Positions 6,209 to 7,759 of a DNA stretch of 7,759 nt are shown here, one piece after another (within the stretch, counting starts at the first letter, position 1; each line of letters starts with the position of its first letter). The stretch comes from Deltaproteobacteria bacterium (lineage in GTDB: Bacteria > Desulfobacterota_D > UBA1144 > Nemesobacterales > N074bin48). Location of the stretch: the NCBI GenBank assembly GCA_004356685.1, contig SMWS01000080.1, positions 1-7,759 of the forward strand, given 5' to 3'. The position numbers were made by a program, and so were the translations under genes. The notes under the pieces are model-generated. The model saw only the letters and a list, made by a program, of their open reading frames with translations. It ran no database searches and was not told the DNA's origin.

Positions 6209-6217
6209 TGTGGATAA
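6209..6217 (-). promoter_or_regulatory. DnaA box (second copy)
   Basis: This is a second perfect TGTGGATAA, complement of TTATCCACA. Its last three bases are also the first bases of the 17-bp inverted repeat that follows, so DnaA binding and hairpin or cruciform formation would compete. Confidence 0.6.
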
Positions 6218-6296
6218 GTCCTAATTTAGAGAATTGAGAAAATAATAAACCTTCCCAACCCCGGGATGAAATTTATTTACTCTAAATTAGAACTTA
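6215..6296. repeat. Long inverted repeat, 17-bp arms with one mismatch, 48-nt loop
   Basis: The left arm (6215-6231) and right arm (6280-6296) match at 16 of 17 positions. The inner 11 bp, CTAATTTAGAG against CTCTAAATTAG, are perfect. Inside the loop TCCC and GGGA can pair around the C-rich patch, and AATAAA can pair with TTTATT, so one long imperfect hairpin is possible. No T-run follows, so it is not a standard terminator. It could be the fold of a small RNA, a cruciform in an origin or regulatory region, or a relic of a small mobile element. Confidence 0.55.
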
Positions 6297-6391
6297 GATC
6301 ATTATAATATACAAAAAATAGTTAAAGTGCAACATTAAGTTAAAAAAAATAATAAATTACAATGGAATATACCAGAAACATAAAGTAAATA

Positions 6392-6419
6392 TTGAATTAA
6401 ATTTATTCATAATTATATT
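6392..6419 (+). promoter_or_regulatory. Candidate smpB promoter giving a leaderless message
   Basis: TTGAAT (6392-6397), a 16-bp spacer and TATATT (6414-6419) resemble a sigma-70-type promoter. The hexamer ends six bases before the smpB ATG, which places the expected start point on the ATG itself. This fits the lack of any Shine-Dalgarno sequence before smpB. The base composition makes chance matches likely. Confidence 0.4.
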
Positions 6420-6425
6420 AATAAA

Positions 6426-6881
6426 ATGCAGAAGATTGTATGTACAAACCGAACTGCTTTCAGAGATTTTCATATTGAAGAGAAATTTGAAACCGGAATT
6501 GAGCTTAAAGGCTCCGAGGTTAAATCTTTAAGGCTAAGTCAGGCAAGTCTTAAAGAGAGCTTTGGTATGGTTAGAGATGGGCAAGTTTATCTTATAAACA
6601 GCTACATTGCTCCTTATGTAGAAGCAAATAATTTTAATCATAATCCCAAAAGAGAAAGAAAGCTTCTTATGCATAGAAAAGAAATAAACAGACTAATAAT
6701 AAAATCACAAGCTAAGGGATATACGCTTGTTCCACTTAAAATATATTTTAGTAAAAAATATGCAAAATTAGAATTAGGACTGGGTAAGGGTAAGAAAAAT
6801 ATCGATAAACGTGAAGATATGAAGAGAAAGGATGCCGAGAGAGAAATGGAAAGAGCAATAAAAAATAAAAGGTATAACTAA
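6426..6881 (+). CDS. smpB: SsrA-binding protein SmpB
   Basis: SmpB binds the tRNA-like end of tmRNA, brings it to ribosomes stalled without a stop codon, and places its C-terminal tail in the empty mRNA channel. At 151 residues it has normal length. Family blocks are present: NRTAFRDFHIEEKFETGIELKGSEVKSLR (8-36), HNPKRERKLLMHRKEI (72-87), KGYTLVPLKIYF (98-109) and GKGKKNIDKRE (120-130). The basic C-terminal tail (131-151) is expected to become helical on the ribosome. Its RNA partner ssrA starts 68 bp downstream on the same strand, a common pairing. No Shine-Dalgarno sequence is seen; the ATG is fixed by alignment with the conserved N-terminus. The DnaA boxes lie about 210-260 bp upstream. 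Confidence 0.97.
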   Translation: MQKIVCTNRTAFRDFHIEEKFETGIELKGSEVKSLRLSQASLKESFGMVRDGQVYLINSYIAPYVEANNFNHNPKRERKLLMHRKEINRLIIKSQAKGYTLVPLKIYFSKKYAKLELGLGKGKKNIDKREDMKRKDAEREMERAIKNKRYN

Positions 6882-6894
6882 ACCAAATAATATA

Positions 6895-6922
6895 TTGAAA
6901 GAATATGATATGCGATTATATT
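6895..6922 (+). promoter_or_regulatory. Promoter of the tmRNA gene
   Basis: TTGAAA (6895-6900), a 16-bp spacer and TATATT (6917-6922) each match the sigma-70 consensus at five of six positions. Transcription would begin near 6929, about 20 nt before the mature 5' end, as expected for a precursor trimmed by RNase P. Reading through from smpB is also possible, because no terminator separates the two genes. Confidence 0.5.
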
Positions 6923-6949
6923 ATAAATAAGCGTTAATATTAAATTATT

Positions 6950-7308
6950 GGGGGCGTTTTGGCTTCGACGGGGAATGGGATAGCTTGTGCTGCATGTCGA
7001 GCTTCTTCTGCTAACTCGTTAAACTGGTAGTAAAACTATAAGTGCCGAACCAATCAACGCACTCGCAGCTTAAATAAACCTGCGACGTCTGTTAAACCCC
7101 GCCCGTTGGGTTTAAGCCAGATGTCATAAAGACGGGCTGGTCTTCTATGTTTTCTTGTGGCAGAAAAAGACGAGATTTCTCGCAAGATAGCAGTGAAAAT
7201 ACCCGCCTTTCGGTTTATTTCATTGCGAAACTTAAAGAAGGGATAAGCATGTAGAGGCCAGGTAATGCTCTTCTTCGGACCTGGGTTCGATTCCCAGCGC
7301 CTCCACCA
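6950..7308 (+). ncRNA. ssrA: Transfer-messenger RNA (tmRNA, one-piece)
   Basis: tmRNA rescues stalled ribosomes by acting first as an alanyl-tRNA and then as a short mRNA that adds a degradation tag. The ends fix the call: GGGGGCG (6950-6956) pairs with CGCCTCC (7298-7304) as a 7-bp acceptor stem with one G-U pair, followed by A and an encoded CCA (7306-7308). The conserved GGCTTCGACGGGG of the D-arm follows the 5' stem. The T-arm CTGGG-TTCGATT-CCCAG is at 7281-7297. A large pseudoknot is clear after the tag: GACGTCTG (7084-7091) with CAGATGTC (7118-7125), TTAAACCC (7092-7099) with GGGTTTAA (7108-7115), and loop GCCCG (7101-7105) with CGGGC (7133-7137). The length of 359 nt is normal. No circularly permuted split is seen. 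Confidence 0.97.
7044..7073 (+). other. tmRNA tag-peptide reading frame, predicted tag AEPINALAA
   Basis: Reading back from the stop TAA (7071-7073) gives a frame ending ALAA, the usual C-terminus recognised by ClpXP-type proteases. GCC at 7044-7046 is the most likely resume codon. It encodes alanine and is preceded by ATAAGT, which resembles the determinant before the resume codon of E. coli tmRNA, with the critical A at position -4. This gives a nine-residue tag. An earlier in-frame resume point, for example the GGT at 7026-7028, would give a longer tag and is less likely. Confidence 0.65.
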
Positions 7309-7362
7309 TAATTTAATCAGTATTTATTATTAAGCATTACTGAAAGGGAGTAATATATAGTT

Positions 7363-7759
7363 ATGAGATCAGACGGCAGGAAATCTGATGAATTAAGACC
7401 TTTAACCATAGAAATAGATGTAATGAAATATGCCGAAGGCTCGGCAATAATAAAAGCTGGTAATACGCATGTTATCTGTTCAGCAACTGTAGAAGAAAAT
7501 GTCCCCCCTTTTTTAAAGGATTCAGGATCAGGCTGGGTAACTGCCGAGTATTCTATGCTTCCAAGATCAACGCATACAAGGAATAGAAGAGATGCATCTA
7601 AAGGCAGAGTAAACGCCAGGGCTCAGGAAATTCAAAGATTAATAGGTAGGTCGCTCAGGGCAGTTATTGATTTGGACAAACTTTCAGAAAGGTCAATTAT
7701 AGTAGATTGTGATGTACTGCAGGCTGATGGTGGGACACGAACGGCATCAATTACAGGGG
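7363..7759 (+). CDS. rph: Ribonuclease PH, 5' part of the gene
   Basis: RNase PH is a phosphate-dependent 3'-to-5' exoribonuclease that trims tRNA 3' ends and other RNAs, and it works as a hexamer ring. The first 132 residues are visible before the window ends, roughly half the usual 240 or so. The start MRSDGRKSDELRPL is the family N-terminus. Further blocks are GWVTAEYSMLPRSTHTRNRR (57-76), RAQEIQRLIGRSLRAV (86-101) and DCDVLQADGGTRTASITG (115-132). R86 and R126 are the residues known to bind phosphate and matter for catalysis in the family. AAAGGGAG (7343-7350) is a good ribosome-binding site, 12 bases before the ATG. The gap after tmRNA is 54 bp with only a weak 5-bp hairpin (7318-7342), so rph may be partly read from the ssrA promoter. 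Confidence 0.96.
   Translation, partial: MRSDGRKSDELRPLTIEIDVMKYAEGSAIIKAGNTHVICSATVEENVPPFLKDSGSGWVTAEYSMLPRSTHTRNRRDASKGRVNARAQEIQRLIGRSLRAVIDLDKLSERSIIVDCDVLQADGGTRTASITG

Larger units (their letters stand above)
6110..6425. other. Divergent 316-bp spacer with DnaA boxes and a long inverted repeat; possible origin-like or DnaA-controlled region
   Basis: It separates the minus-strand membrane protein from smpB. From left to right it contains a minus-strand TATAAT, two DnaA-box 9-mers, a 17-bp inverted repeat with a G+C-rich loop (CCCCGGG near 6259-6265), and then about 130 bp of very AT-rich DNA (6297-6425) up to smpB. DnaA boxes beside an AT-rich tract are what a replication origin or a DnaA-controlled promoter looks like. 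However, two boxes are few for an origin, and no dnaA, dnaN, gidA or parAB gene is in view. Confidence 0.4.

Noticed and set aside
6110..6425. Firm call of the chromosomal replication origin
   Set aside because: Only two boxes are present, no origin-associated gene is visible, and the plus-strand genes on both sides keep the same direction. The idea is kept as a finding, not as an annotation.
7318..7342. Terminator between ssrA and rph
   Set aside because: CAGTA and TACTG give only a 5-bp stem around a 15-nt loop with no T-run after it.

Overview
The window is a stretch of bacterial chromosome with low G+C content, especially between genes. It carries ordinary housekeeping genes mixed with accessory genes. 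No gene fixes the lineage. The luciferase-like (F420/FMN-type) oxidoreductase, secreted cyclophilin, PilZ protein and one-piece tmRNA fit an AT-rich, probably uncultivated bacterium. A lineage such as Candidatus Dadabacteria is only a guess. I see no insertion sequence, integrase, phage gene, tRNA or CRISPR array.

Layout. From 1 to 743 (minus) lies the N-terminal part of a luciferase-like oxidoreductase, divergent from a secreted cyclophilin at 883-1452. The two share a control region of about 140 bp containing a good promoter and an inverted repeat. The cyclophilin is followed after 28 bp by purM (1481-2521, purine synthesis), then an EamA-type transporter (2646-3566), a single-domain PilZ protein (3797-4141) and a YkwC-like beta-hydroxyacid dehydrogenase (best start 4343, end 5224) with a clear terminator at 5249-5272.

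From 5273 to 6425 the window changes character. It is very AT-rich, full of palindromes, and holds the broken start of a nucleotide-sugar-epimerase-like gene (5531 onward) and an unrecognised minus-strand two-helix membrane protein (5684-6109). A 316-bp spacer then carries two perfect copies of the DnaA-box 9-mer, 41 bp apart in the same orientation, and a 17-bp inverted repeat overlapping the second copy. This spacer is the most interesting part of the window. It could be a DnaA-controlled promoter for the trans-translation genes, or an origin-like element.

The right end is the trans-translation and RNA-processing block: smpB (6426-6881), the tmRNA gene ssrA (6950-7308, predicted tag AEPINALAA) and the 5' part of rph (RNase PH, 7363 onward). 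SmpB and tmRNA act together to rescue stalled ribosomes. RNase PH trims RNA 3' ends.

Translation signals fall into two groups. The oxidoreductase, cyclophilin, dehydrogenase and rph have clear Shine-Dalgarno (SD) sequences. purM, the EamA gene, smpB and the minus-strand membrane protein have none, but each has a -10-like hexamer ending 4-9 nt before its ATG, which suggests leaderless transcripts. The PilZ gene has neither.
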